NCBI GenBank assembly: GCA_001464665.1
Contig: LNDP01000019.1
Location: 62,001-126,000, forward strand
Reading direction: 5' to 3'
Source of the DNA: Acidobacteria bacterium Ga0074141
GTDB lineage: Bacteria; Acidobacteriota; Blastocatellia; Pyrinomonadales; Pyrinomonadaceae
Length of the DNA stretch: 64,000 bases
The translations under genes and the position numbers were made by a program. The notes beneath the pieces are model-generated. The model saw nothing but the letters and a program-made list of their open reading frames with translations, had not been told where the DNA came from and did no database searches. Positions 55,919 to 64,000 of the stretch are shown here, piece after piece. Each line of letters opens with the position of its first letter. Positions within the stretch are counted from its first letter, which is position 1.

Positions 55919-56964
55919 GAATACTAGTCCGCGGCACGAACTGGATCGGCGATGCCGTTATGACCATCCCAGCGATGCGTCACCTTCGGCGGGCATTTCC
56001 CGATGCTCACATCGCCCTCCATTGCCGAAAATGGGCCGAGGGCATCTTTCGGGACGTCGATTTTCTGGATGAGATAATTCCCTTTCAGACCACCGACAAA
56101 GGCCTCAACGACCTCAGAGACGAAGCAGAACGAATTCGCCGCGGTCAATTCGATGTAGCGGTAATGTTCCCCAATTCATTTCGCTCAGCTGCATTGCCGT
56201 GGCTTGGAAAGATCCCGCGTCGCTTTGGATACGATAAAGAGATGCGCGGGTTTTTACTTACCGACCGAATCGCCATCCCTGCATGGAAATCCACGCGGCA
56301 CGAAATATACTATTACCTGAATCTGGTGGAAGCGGTCGAGACGGCGTTTGCCGGAGGTGTTGATGCCGCCGCCGAACCTCCGGACATTTCGATCGCGGTG
56401 TCGGCTGCAAGGAAAGCGAAGGCTCGCGAATTTCTCGAAAGCCTTGGTTGCGATTCCGGACTTCCGATCGTCGCTCTTGGCTGCGGATCGACGAATTCAA
56501 GAGCAAAGCGTTGGCCGGCCGAACGTTTCGCCCATCTGGCTTCGGGATTGATAACAGCGAGAGCAGCGAACGTCGTTTTAATGGGCTCGAGCGATGAGAT
56601 CGATGTCGCGGAAGAGGTCGAAACGCTATCCGGTTCCGGGTTGGTAAATGTCGTTGGTAAGACGTCGCTTGAGGATGCTGTCTCTTTGCTTGCTGTGGCT
56701 GATGTTTTCGTTTCCAACGATATGGGCCTAGCGCATATTTCCGCCGCGGTCGGAACGTCGACACTTGTCATATTCGGCCCTACAAATCCGGACACCACCC
56801 GGCCATTTTCGCCGCTTGCCGAAGTGGTTCGTGTTCCGGTCGATTGCTCGCCGTGTATGCTCCGCGATTGCCCGATCGATCACCGATGCATGACGGCGAT
56901 CGAACCCAATGCGGTCGGAAAGCGGGTTCTCGAAATTTTGAAGTCAAACAGATCTAACGGTTGA
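55915..56964 (+). CDS. waaF: ADP-heptose:LPS heptosyltransferase
   Basis: A 349-residue GT9 transferase that adds heptose to the LPS inner core. It begins MRILVRGTNWIGDAVMTIPAMRHLRRAFP, a classic WaaF start, with VALGCGSTNSRAKRWPAERFAHLA and SNDMGLAHISAAVGTSTLVIFGPTNPD in the ADP-heptose site. The next gene, gmhB, makes the donor precursor. Operon order: epimerase-like, waaF, gmhB. Confidence 0.92.
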   Translation: MRILVRGTNWIGDAVMTIPAMRHLRRAFPDAHIALHCRKWAEGIFRDVDFLDEIIPFQTTDKGLNDLRDEAERIRRGQFDVAVMFPNSFRSAALPWLGKIPRRFGYDKEMRGFLLTDRIAIPAWKSTRHEIYYYLNLVEAVETAFAGGVDAAAEPPDISIAVSAARKAKAREFLESLGCDSGLPIVALGCGSTNSRAKRWPAERFAHLASGLITARAANVVLMGSSDEIDVAEEVETLSGSGLVNVVGKTSLEDAVSLLAVADVFVSNDMGLAHISAAVGTSTLVIFGPTNPDTTRPFSPLAEVVRVPVDCSPCMLRDCPIDHRCMTAIEPNAVGKRVLEILKSNRSNG

Positions 56965-56977
56965 CCAATTTGCACCA

Positions 56978-57532
56978 ATGACGAACGAGCTTAAAAAGGC
57001 GGTATTCTTGGACCGCGATGGGACATTGATCGAGGAAGTGGACTTTCTTTCCCGGGTTGAAGACATGCGGCTGCTTCCTTCAACGGCCGAGGCACTTTCG
57101 CGGCTCCGTGATGCTGGCTTCGAACTTTTTGTGGTCACCAATCAATCAGGGATCGCTCGCGGGTTCTTTGGCGAGTCGGAAGTCAGTGCGATCCACGATC
57201 GGCTTCAGTCGGAACTTGGCGGGCTAATTTCAGGGTTTCAGTTTTGCCCTCACATGCCCGATGCCGGCTGCCGTTGCCGTAAACCGAATGTCGGGATGAT
57301 CGAAGCGAGCCTGAACGGAACAGCAGTCGATACCGCTAACTCTTGGATGATCGGCGACAAGCTCTTGGATATAGAAACGGGATTCAACGCGGGGTTGCGA
57401 ACGGCTCTCGTAAGAACTGGATACGGAGCCAAGGTTGCTGCGGCGCTTGAACGCCAACCTGACCTGATCGCTGACGACATCGGCATGGCCGTTGATATTA
57501 TTCTGGGGATGTCTCTGCGGTCGGGAGAATGA
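56978..57532 (+). CDS. gmhB: D-glycero-D-manno-heptose 1,7-bisphosphate 7-phosphatase
   Basis: A 184-residue HAD phosphatase. Asp12 and Asp14 are in FLDRDGTLIEE; VVTNQSGIARG is motif II. The zinc loop Cys/His residues are in FCPHMPDAGCRCRKPNVGMI, and MIGDKLLDIETG is motif III/IV. It removes the 7-phosphate in ADP-heptose synthesis. It starts 13 bases after waaF. Its 3' end overlaps the convergent histidine kinase by 35 bases. Confidence 0.92.
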   Translation: MTNELKKAVFLDRDGTLIEEVDFLSRVEDMRLLPSTAEALSRLRDAGFELFVVTNQSGIARGFFGESEVSAIHDRLQSELGGLISGFQFCPHMPDAGCRCRKPNVGMIEASLNGTAVDTANSWMIGDKLLDIETGFNAGLRTALVRTGYGAKVAAALERQPDLIADDIGMAVDIILGMSLRSGE

Positions 57533-58997
57533 CCCGAAACGTTGTCCCGTGCCCTCGCCCCTTGCTGATGGCCATCACCGAACCGCCGTGCAGTTCGACA
57601 ATATTCCGGACGATCGCAAGCCCGAGTCCGAGGCCTTTCTGATTTTCAGACGAGCCGTCTTGTCTAAACTTTTCAAAGACCATAGGTAGGAACTCCTCGC
57701 TGATCCCAATGCCGGTGTCGGTCACCTCGATCTCAACGCGGCCATTCTCGTGTTTCAGGTTAAGGTCAATTCGGCCGCCGTCCGGTGTGAATTTGATAGC
57801 ATTTGCCAGCAGATTCGTGACGACCTGGCCGAGGCGATTTGCGTCGCCGTTCAAGGCGATCTCGTCTGAGCCTTCCTGAATATTGACGACTAATTCATGA
57901 CGTTTCGCTTCCGCCGAAGGGCGAACGCTGTCGGCCGCTTGCGCGACAACCTCAACGATAGCAACTCTGCCATTTTCGATCTGGAGCTTGCCCGATACGA
58001 TCCGAGCAACATCGAGCAGATCCTCGATAAGCTTATTCTGAAGCTCCGAGTTCTTTATGATCGTCGTGAGTGCCTTTCGCGATTGTTCTTCTTCAAGATT
58101 TCCTTCGCGGAGCAGCCTCGCCCAGCCGAGGATAGAATTAAGCGGCGTCCGAAGTTCGTGCGAAACTGCGGCCATGAATTCATCCCGAACGCGATTGGCG
58201 ATCTCGGCATCTTCCCTTGCTACGCGTTCCTTTGCCAAAAGATCTTCGCGTTCGGTCGCGGCGAAGGTGAGTTCGTCATTCATCGCCCGCAATTCTTCGG
58301 TTCTGATCTCGACCCGATGTTCGAGGTCCTTATTTACCTCGATCAGTTCGCCTTCCGCCAGTGCCCTTCGCTTCCCTTCGGAAAAGACAAGAAAGTTCGC
58401 AAGTATCAGCGAAGCTATCCCGGCGAAGACCGACAAGATAAGTACCCAGATACTGACGCGAAGCCGGAGGTCAAATTCAGCTGCACGCTCGGCAGCCGCG
58501 TTTAACTCGAACGCCTTTAACTCATTGGCGGCAGCACGAAAATTATCGAGCGGCTCCTTGGTCTCGGTCACGGACAGCTCAGTGAACGCCGCAGCCGGCC
58601 CTTCTATCTTTCGCCGCTCGATCTTTGAAGCGCTTTTCGACCAGAAGTCTTGAGCACTCGCCGAAAGCTTTGAGACAAGGTGCGAGATCTCCGAGGCCTG
58701 CCCGAACGCCTGCTCGACCCGTGACTGGATCGCATCCGACTGCCGCTTCTTCGAAGCGAAACGGTCTGAATATGTCGAGTTTCCGGTGAGAATAAAGCCG
58801 CGGACGTCCGCATCGGCATCCGTCATTATGGCCACAACGGATTCGAGGTCAAGGAGAAGAATTCGTGTCCGCTCTTCTCGTTCGCGGATGTCCCTGGCCG
58901 AGGCCGTCGCTTGATAAAAGAAGAAACCAAGGACCGCAAAGACCAGAAAAACAACAAAAAGTACCAACGGAATTTTTCGTTCAAATCGAAGTGCCAT
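57498..58997 (-). CDS. CHASE3-type sensor histidine kinase
   Basis: A 499-residue kinase. Two membrane segments (PLVLFVVFLVFAVLGFFFY and VSIWVLILSVFAGIASLILANFLVF) flank a helical periplasmic sensor with the CHASE3-like ADVRGFILTGNSTYSDRF. A coiled coil leads to the DHp box SHELRTPLNSILGW and the HATPase with NLLANAIKFTPDGG, DTGIGISEEF and GLGLGLAIVRNIVELHGG. No response regulator is adjacent, so it is an orphan. Confidence 0.9.
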   Translation of the reverse strand: MALRFERKIPLVLFVVFLVFAVLGFFFYQATASARDIREREERTRILLLDLESVVAIMTDADADVRGFILTGNSTYSDRFASKKRQSDAIQSRVEQAFGQASEISHLVSKLSASAQDFWSKSASKIERRKIEGPAAAFTELSVTETKEPLDNFRAAANELKAFELNAAAERAAEFDLRLRVSIWVLILSVFAGIASLILANFLVFSEGKRRALAEGELIEVNKDLEHRVEIRTEELRAMNDELTFAATEREDLLAKERVAREDAEIANRVRDEFMAAVSHELRTPLNSILGWARLLREGNLEEEQSRKALTTIIKNSELQNKLIEDLLDVARIVSGKLQIENGRVAIVEVVAQAADSVRPSAEAKRHELVVNIQEGSDEIALNGDANRLGQVVTNLLANAIKFTPDGGRIDLNLKHENGRVEIEVTDTGIGISEEFLPMVFEKFRQDGSSENQKGLGLGLAIVRNIVELHGGSVMAISKGRGHGTTFRVILPTAETSPE

Positions 58998-59250
58998 TGA
59001 GATCCAGGGTTAGCCTAGCGCAACGCAATTGACCGTCTCGACCGGAGGTACTGAGCCGATATTGACTACGATTGTTCTGCAAATAGTGATAACTTTCATA
59101 TTTGACGACAGACCGGGCGATCTCTCCCGAGGTTTCAAGTCGTCCCGAGCACGAGTTCCCGGACCGTTCTCTTGATCCGATGATGTCGTGGCGCTCGTGT
59201 ATCGGAATCCAAAACAATGAAAAAGGCAGCGTGATCTTACGAATGCGGGC

Positions 59251-60996
59251 ATGGTTAGTTTAAACGAAAAAACGCCCTTCGCAAACAATCTGCAGAGTTC
59301 ACCGATTTTTCGGCTGATTCTTGGGCGCTTCATCACGATCTTCGTGCTATTGGTCTCCGGCTGGTTTTGGTACAGCGGCGGGCTTGGTGTGTCGTTTGCT
59401 GAGATGCCTCGTGCTCCGATTGCGATCCTTATTTCCTCCGTTTCTGTAGGCATCGCTTTTCTGTTCCTTTTCGCACTTCGAGCCCCGGAAAGTGTACAGA
59501 TCCGCCTTCAGTTTCTCGCAGACGCCATTCTCATTACCTGGCTGGTCTCTATGACCGGCGGCATTTCGTCGCCCTATGTCACGCTTTACATCATTCTTAT
59601 TGGTGTGACATCGATCTACTTGCGTCCACTCGAAACTCTCTTAACAGCTGTCGGCTGCTCATTTCTGTTCGTGCTTATGGAGTTGGTGTTCCGTTTCGGG
59701 CTCCTTGAAACTGTGGGGCCGGAGCCAACCTTTTCAAAGAGTATTCAGATCGTAAGCTTTAACGTAGTTGCTTTCTTCGCCGTTGGCCTGCTTGCCTCAC
59801 GGCTCGCAGACCGGCGGCTCTCCGGGGAGACGCTCAAGGAAACGGCAAAGTCGCTAGCCGATCTGCGAGCTCTCCATGAGCGAATTGTTGAATCCATCAG
59901 ATCCGGACTGATCATTACCGACCGGGACGGCACCATCTACACAGCGAATGCCGCTGCCTCGGAGATGATCGGACAGAACCTCGAGGGCCTCGCCGGAAGA
60001 TCGATCACGCAGCTTTTTGGCGATGTTCGCGAACAAATTCGCCTTTCAGAAACCATCACCGCAAATGAACAGCTTCCGCGGTTTGAGACCGATCTTCGGA
60101 CGCCTGATGGCTTCGCCGTCCACGTCGGATACAGCGTTTCCCTGCTGCGTTCGGAGGATAATGAACCCACGGGTTACATTTTCTCATTTCAGGATCTGTC
60201 CGAGATCCGCTCAATGGAGGAAAGCGTTCGCCGCAAAGACCGTCTCGCAGCGGTCGGTAGGGTCGGTGCCGGACTTGCACATGAAATAAGGAACCCGCTC
60301 GGAGCAATGCGTGGAGCGATCCAATTGTTGGAGTCCAAGACCGAGCCCGGATCTGTTCAGGCCGACCTGATGGGAATAATCCTCCGCGAATCTGATCGGC
60401 TTAACTCCATAATCACGAATTTTCTCAACTACGCTAAGCCGAAAGTGGGCGACTTTGTTGAGATCGATGTTAACGATGCGATCCGCGACACCGTCGTTCT
60501 GCTCAAACATGGGCCGGACGTAAAGCCGGAGCATTCATTCGATCTCGATATCCCACCCGAGCCGGTGTTTCTTTCAGCCGACGAAACTCAGTTGAAGCAG
60601 GTCTTTTGGAACCTTTCGCGGAACGCCATAAACGCAATGCCATCGGGCGGCGTACTGCAGATCAAGGTCGAGCGGCTTCCGTTTGATAAGATTCGCATCA
60701 AATTTGCCGATAATGGTTCAGGCATGCCGCCCGAGCAGGTAGAGAAGCTGTTCGAGCCATTTTCAAAGTCAACATCGGGCGGCACAGGACTCGGGCTTTC
60801 GATCGTTTATCAGATCGTCCGCGACCATAATGGTTCCATAAACGTACGCAGTGCGGACGGCGAGGGAACAACCATCACCATTGAGTTGCCGGTCGGAAAG
60901 AAAACGCCGGTTGAACACTCGAAAAATGAACTCAGCGGTGTCGCGGGCGAAACGCCGTTAGCCGATCTTCTGGTCGTTTCGCCGGGCGAAAAATAG
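59251..60996 (+). CDS. pilS: PilS-type sensor histidine kinase
   Basis: A 581-residue kinase with six N-terminal membrane helices, a PAS domain (IVESIRSGLIITDRDGTIYTANAAAS), DHp His344 in AGLAHEIRNPLGAMRG, and a HATPase (NLSRNAINAMPSGG, DNGSGMPPEQ, GGTGLGLSIVYQIV). The order pilS-pilR-pilA and the layout match the system controlling pilin transcription through sigma-54. A C-terminal tail of about 30 residues after the HATPase is unusual in length. pilR follows after 107 bases. Confidence 0.88.
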   Translation: MVSLNEKTPFANNLQSSPIFRLILGRFITIFVLLVSGWFWYSGGLGVSFAEMPRAPIAILISSVSVGIAFLFLFALRAPESVQIRLQFLADAILITWLVSMTGGISSPYVTLYIILIGVTSIYLRPLETLLTAVGCSFLFVLMELVFRFGLLETVGPEPTFSKSIQIVSFNVVAFFAVGLLASRLADRRLSGETLKETAKSLADLRALHERIVESIRSGLIITDRDGTIYTANAAASEMIGQNLEGLAGRSITQLFGDVREQIRLSETITANEQLPRFETDLRTPDGFAVHVGYSVSLLRSEDNEPTGYIFSFQDLSEIRSMEESVRRKDRLAAVGRVGAGLAHEIRNPLGAMRGAIQLLESKTEPGSVQADLMGIILRESDRLNSIITNFLNYAKPKVGDFVEIDVNDAIRDTVVLLKHGPDVKPEHSFDLDIPPEPVFLSADETQLKQVFWNLSRNAINAMPSGGVLQIKVERLPFDKIRIKFADNGSGMPPEQVEKLFEPFSKSTSGGTGLGLSIVYQIVRDHNGSINVRSADGEGTTITIELPVGKKTPVEHSKNELSGVAGETPLADLLVVSPGEK

Positions 60997-61103
60997 ATTT
61001 TACTTGAAAGGACGTGCCCTTTTCTGTGACAATAGGGGTTGTGTTGGTTTTCCGACGCTCTTCTCCATCCTTTTGTTAAAGTTAAACTTGACCCGCTTCA
61101 AAG

Positions 61104-62498
61104 ATGCCAAATCTATTGATCGTTGACGACGAACAAAGCTTCCGTCAGTTGCTTACCCTGATATTCGAGGGCGAAGGCCATAGCCTCCGGACTGCCTCTA
61201 ATGGGCGCGAAGCCCTTGAACTCCTTGCTGAAGAGCCCGCCGATCTTATCATTTCCGATGTGATGATGCCGGACATGGACGGCATTGAGATGCTCCGCGA
61301 ACTGCGCTCGACCCAGCCGGATACGGGCATCATTTTCATGACCGCCTATGCTTCCGTTGACAGCGCTCGCGAGGCGTTCAAGCTTGGCGCCGATGATTTC
61401 ATTCAGAAGCCTTTCGATGTCGAGGAACTAAAACTTATCGTTCGGAAGACGCTCGAAAAGCAGGAACTCATTGATGAGAACCGAGCCTTCAAGCGTGCAC
61501 AGCGTGATCGCGGAAGCGTTAGTAACATCATCGGCCGCTCGCAAAAGATGCAGGCGATCTATCAGATGATAGAGACCGTCGCCGAGGTGCAGTCGACAGT
61601 GCTCATCACGGGCGAAAGTGGCACCGGTAAGGAACTCGTCGCCCGGGCGATCCACGACCTCAGCCCGCGGGCCGAACGGCCATTTATCTCGATAAATTGC
61701 GGGGCGTTTACCGAAACCCTGCTCGAATCCGAACTGTTCGGCTATGTTAAGGGCTCTTTTACAGGAGCGAATACCAACCGCAAGGGCCTCTTTGAGGCCG
61801 CAAACCGCGGGACCATCTTTCTCGACGAGATCGGCGAGATGTCGCCCGCAATGCAGGTCAAGCTCCTACGCGTGCTCCAGGAAAAGAGAGTACGCCCCGT
61901 TGGTGCACACGATGAACTGGTTATTGATGCCCGAGTGGTGGCCGCAACAAACCGCGACCTTAAACAGATGTCTCTCGATGGCAGCTTCCGTGAGGACCTG
62001 TTCTACCGGATCTCTGTAATCCCAATTGTTCTGCCGCCGCTCCGCGAACGAAGCGAGGACATTCCCGAACTAGCCAATCATTTTATTAACAAGTTCTGCG
62101 AACAGTCGGGTCGGCAACTGACCATCTCACCGAAGGCTATGCAAATGCTTGAGGACTACGTTTGGGGCGGCAACGTCCGCGAACTAGAGCACACGATCGA
62201 GCGTGCCGTCGCCCTTGAACGCGGGAACGAGATCCAGCCCGAGCGGCTCCCGGACAACATAACGAACTATAATCCGGAACGCATTAAGGCAGAGTTTGAC
62301 CTTCCGGATTCTGGGCTAAACCTTTCCGCCCACCTCGACAATCTTGAAAAGACCTACGTGCTTGAGGCATTAAAGATGACATCGGGCAATCAAACGAAGG
62401 CCGCCGATCTGCTCCAGTTGCAAGTACGTTCCCTCCGACATCTTCTAGATAAACACAACATCCGGGCGCTCTCCGCCCAAATGCGAAATGGCGATTGA
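61104..62498 (+). CDS. pilR: PilR-type sigma-54 response regulator
   Basis: A 464-residue NtrC-family regulator. The receiver has the phosphoacceptor Asp52 in IISDVMMPDMDG and an FIQKPFDVEEL C-terminal Lys. The AAA+ core has [11 protein letters not shown] and the sigma-54 loop GSFTGA (variant of GAFTGA) in VKGSFTGANTNRKG. The Fis-type HTH reads GNQTKAADLLQLQVRSLRHLLDKH. Its target is probably the pilA promoter at 62694. Confidence 0.9.
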   Translation: MPNLLIVDDEQSFRQLLTLIFEGEGHSLRTASNGREALELLAEEPADLIISDVMMPDMDGIEMLRELRSTQPDTGIIFMTAYASVDSAREAFKLGADDFIQKPFDVEELKLIVRKTLEKQELIDENRAFKRAQRDRGSVSNIIGRSQKMQAIYQMIETVAEVQSTVLITGESGTGKELVARAIHDLSPRAERPFISINCGAFTETLLESELFGYVKGSFTGANTNRKGLFEAANRGTIFLDEIGEMSPAMQVKLLRVLQEKRVRPVGAHDELVIDARVVAATNRDLKQMSLDGSFREDLFYRISVIPIVLPPLRERSEDIPELANHFINKFCEQSGRQLTISPKAMQMLEDYVWGGNVRELEHTIERAVALERGNEIQPERLPDNITNYNPERIKAEFDLPDSGLNLSAHLDNLEKTYVLEALKMTSGNQTKAADLLQLQVRSLRHLLDKHNIRALSAQMRNGD

Positions 62499-62504
62499 TC
62501 AAAG

Positions 62505-62527
62505 AGGGCCCGCATCGGCCTTTTTTT
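62505..62527 (+). terminator. Weak intrinsic terminator after pilR
   Basis: A short GC stem (GGGCC about 62506-62510 with GGCC 62517-62520) is followed by seven Ts (62521-62527). Confidence 0.6.
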
Positions 62528-62545
62528 GTCTCCATTGATCCCATT

Positions 62546-62568
62546 TGACAGTTTTTGTCAGCCTGACA
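62546..62568. promoter_or_regulatory. Overlapping palindromes upstream of pilA, candidate PilR site
   Basis: TGACA-5 bases-TGTCA (62546-62560) overlaps TGTCAGCCTGACA (62556-62568), a perfect 13-base palindrome. They lie about 125 bases before the -24 element, the usual distance for a sigma-54 enhancer. TGTC-type motifs are known in Pseudomonas PilR sites. Confidence 0.5.
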
Positions 62569-62693
62569 TTACCAAAATCTGTGAAATCCCCTTGCAAAGG
62601 CTGCTTCAATAGAATTCCCCGCCCGTCACGCAACCTCTAATAACCCCCATATTTTCAATTAGTTAAGTGGGCAACGCTCCATATCGACGTCTT

Positions 62694-62709
62694 TGGCACA
62701 GCTATTGAT
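62694..62709 (+). promoter_or_regulatory. Sigma-54 promoter of pilA
   Basis: TGGCAC (62694-62699), 5 bases, TTGAT (62705-62709) fits the -24/-12 pattern with A for C at the -12 element. The start would fall near 62720, about 60 bases before the pilA ATG. Confidence 0.7.
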
Positions 62710-62780
62710 TTACATAGTCTCGCCTGGGAAAGGTGAATACTCGAATCGAACCCAAAAATCTAGGAGATTGTGAATCAGAA

Positions 62781-63290
62781 ATGAAAAATCAGAAAGGTTT
62801 CTCGCTTATCGAACTTTTGATCGTTGTTGTGATCATCGGCATCATCGCCGCGATCGCCATCCCGAACCTGCTGGCGGCACGCCGCTCGGCTAACGAAGGT
62901 TCAGCTATTTCGTCCCTCCGTACGCTTCACGGAGCACAGATGACCTATCAGTCAACCTCTGGTAATGGTCAGTTCGCTGGTACGGCCGGTACGCCGGGCA
63001 CGACCCCGATGTCGGAAATGGCGGCAGTCAACCTCGTTGACAGCGTTCTCGCTTCGGGAACCAAGAGTGGCTATGACTACGTTGGCGACCGTGAAGTAGG
63101 AACCACCGCTCAGCCCGCTATATTCTACTTCTCGGCTCGTCCGTCACAGGCTTCGGGTATCACGCAGTCGGGAACCCGTCGCTTTGGTATCGCAACAGCG
63201 GGTGTCATCGTTGCTGACGCTCAGGCCGCGAACCTCGGCACGCACTTCGATGCTACGTCGATCGCAGCCGGTACGCCGCTATCGAACTAG
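62781..63290 (+). CDS. pilA: Type IV major pilin-like protein
   Basis: A 169-residue prepilin. The leader MKNQKG ends with Gly before Phe-Ser-Leu-Ile-Glu, the PilD cleavage and methylation site, with Glu5 in place. A hydrophobic helix follows (LIELLIVVVIIGIIAAIAIPNLL). The globular part lacks Cys, so the usual C-terminal disulphide loop is absent. The ATG at 62781 is chosen over 62733 because it opens the leader. A TAGGAG site lies 14 bases upstream. Expression is probably by PilSR through the sigma-54 promoter. Confidence 0.95.
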   Translation: MKNQKGFSLIELLIVVVIIGIIAAIAIPNLLAARRSANEGSAISSLRTLHGAQMTYQSTSGNGQFAGTAGTPGTTPMSEMAAVNLVDSVLASGTKSGYDYVGDREVGTTAQPAIFYFSARPSQASGITQSGTRRFGIATAGVIVADAQAANLGTHFDATSIAAGTPLSN

Positions 63291-63310
63291 TGTTAATTAT
63301 TTAGCTTAGC

Positions 63311-63344
63311 AAGGGCGAGATTCCGCAAGGATTCTCGCCCTTTT
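63311..63344 (+). terminator. Intrinsic terminator after pilA
   Basis: Stem AAGGGCGAGA (63311-63320) with TCTCGCCCTT (63333-63342), 12-base loop, then TT and a pyrimidine-rich tail. Confidence 0.85.
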
Positions 63345-63444
63345 CCTTTCCAACTTCCCCCAAAAAACGCTATCTTTACATCGGTCGATCCTCCCTAAGT
63401 AAGTTGACTTGGGTTAAAAGCAGATCTAACTTCCGGCTAAACAA

Positions 63445-64000
63445 ATGGAAAACGTCTCAAGCGGTAACCGGCGATATTTGGAGGTTTTCCCGGTTTTTCT
63501 CGGACTGGCTTTGGTCAGCTTGATGATTCCGGTACCGAGGCCTTCATTCGTTCCATCAATGCCGTGGAAGGCCGAGTTCGCTATCTCGACCGTACTAGTG
63601 ATCGTTTCGCTTGTCCTTTTGATCCGCAAACGACCTCTCTTTATTGAATCGGTAAAAACAACAGAGCTTCAACGGGTCATGTTTGGCGCCGTCTTGGCAT
63701 TCGCATTATATTCAGCTCTTTCCATCGCGTGGGCCGAGTTTCCGATCGCTGCAACGCACCATGCTCTGGTCTGGCTCTGCTATTTCTGCATTCTCTACTT
63801 TGCATTCCGGTGGATCTCGATCAGCGGTTCGCTGAGGGCCGTTCTTTGCCCTCTCATCGTGGCGACAGTGGCTGTGTTTGCACTTTGCATCTTCGACCTG
63901 TTAACTTTTGAAAGTTTCGCCGCATTCGAAGGAGCCTATCGTATCCGTTACGCCCGTTTTGGCGAGATGGCGGTTACAGCAGGGCCTCTGATGCTCGGCT
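63445..64000 (+). CDS. Multi-spanning membrane protein, O-antigen ligase-like (3' end outside window)
   Basis: An open frame runs from the ATG at 63445 to the window edge without a stop, giving 185 residues. At least five membrane segments are seen (YLEVFPVFLGLALVSLMIP, FAISTVLVIVSLVLLI, VMFGAVLAFALYSALSIAW, ALVWLCYFCILYFAF, VLCPLIVATVAVFALCIFDLL). The pattern and the SIAWAEFPIAATHH loop recall Wzy/WaaL/PglL-type proteins, which ligate glycans to lipid A or to pilins. Its place after pilA would suit a pilin glycosyltransferase, but the catalytic periplasmic loop is not in view. Confidence 0.6.
   Translation, partial: MENVSSGNRRYLEVFPVFLGLALVSLMIPVPRPSFVPSMPWKAEFAISTVLVIVSLVLLIRKRPLFIESVKTTELQRVMFGAVLAFALYSALSIAWAEFPIAATHHALVWLCYFCILYFAFRWISISGSLRAVLCPLIVATVAVFALCIFDLLTFESFAAFEGAYRIRYARFGEMAVTAGPLMLG

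Overview
The window reads as one contiguous piece of a Gram-negative, non-enteric bacterial chromosome. It carries an LPS heptose pathway (waaF, gmhB), a class 2 quinone-linked dihydroorotate dehydrogenase, a PBP1B-like transpeptidase, type IV pilus regulation and pilin (pilS, pilR, pilA), and many secreted proteins with classical signal peptides. The mix of large M14/S9/D-aminoacylase secreted hydrolases, S74-chaperoned repeat 'fibre' proteins, winged-helix/PD40 regulators and small DUF2911-type proteins looks like Acidobacteriota (Blastocatellia/Pyrinomonadales-like). That placement is inferred from family resemblance and was not computed. No phage structural genes, integrases, transposases, rRNA, tRNA or CRISPR arrays were seen.

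Layout. (1) 1-6014: two tandem fibre-type surface proteins. The first is cut by the window edge; the second carries two single-base insertions. (2) 6080-12649, minus strand: a fatty-acid block in the order yceD, rpmF, fabH, fabD, acpP, fabF, then a small hicB-hicA toxin-antitoxin pair, then etfB-etfA with a FadR-type operator in front of etfB. (3) 12738-18876: pyrimidine genes, with pyrD facing away from pyrR-pyrB...pyrC. The pyr run is interrupted by a DUF433/DUF5615 toxin-antitoxin-like pair, a small conserved protein, a vestigial pyrC start and a secreted protein. (4) 18877-27189: a secreted protein, a TerC-like membrane protein, a D-aminoacylase-like amidohydrolase, an RluA-family pseudouridine synthase, and a sigma-54 activator translationally coupled to glnE. 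(5) 27325-34048: small secreted or membrane proteins, an M14 carboxypeptidase, SRPBCC and DUF2911 proteins. (6) 34120-37948, minus strand: ferritin-like protein, SDR, and a two-gene unit of radical SAM/SPASM enzyme plus MGDG-synthase-like glycosyltransferase. (7) 38207-45231: a regulatory-domain secreted protein, a cysteine desulfurase, a remarkable small secreted protein built from GIIIDN repeats, a membrane GGDEF-EAL protein and a prolyl oligopeptidase. (8) 45411-52159: an orphan protein, a third fibre protein, a secreted partner protein with a decayed second copy, and a divergent winged-helix/PD40 regulator. (9) 52145-58997: PBP1B-like protein, an epimerase-like protein, waaF, gmhB and a CHASE3-like histidine kinase. 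(10) 59251-64000: pilS, pilR, pilA with a sigma-54 promoter, and the start of an O-antigen-ligase-like membrane protein.

The most unusual items are four. The GIIIDN-repeat secreted protein sits behind a sigma-54-like promoter resembling that of pilA. The fibre genes show a conserved N-terminal block, variable repeats and frameshifts that suggest duplication and recombination. The FadR-type box before etfB matches, from memory, the Bacillus FadR consensus. The pyr operon carries a vestigial second pyrC start with silent-site divergence. Leaderless or near-leaderless starts are suggested at etfB and pyrR.
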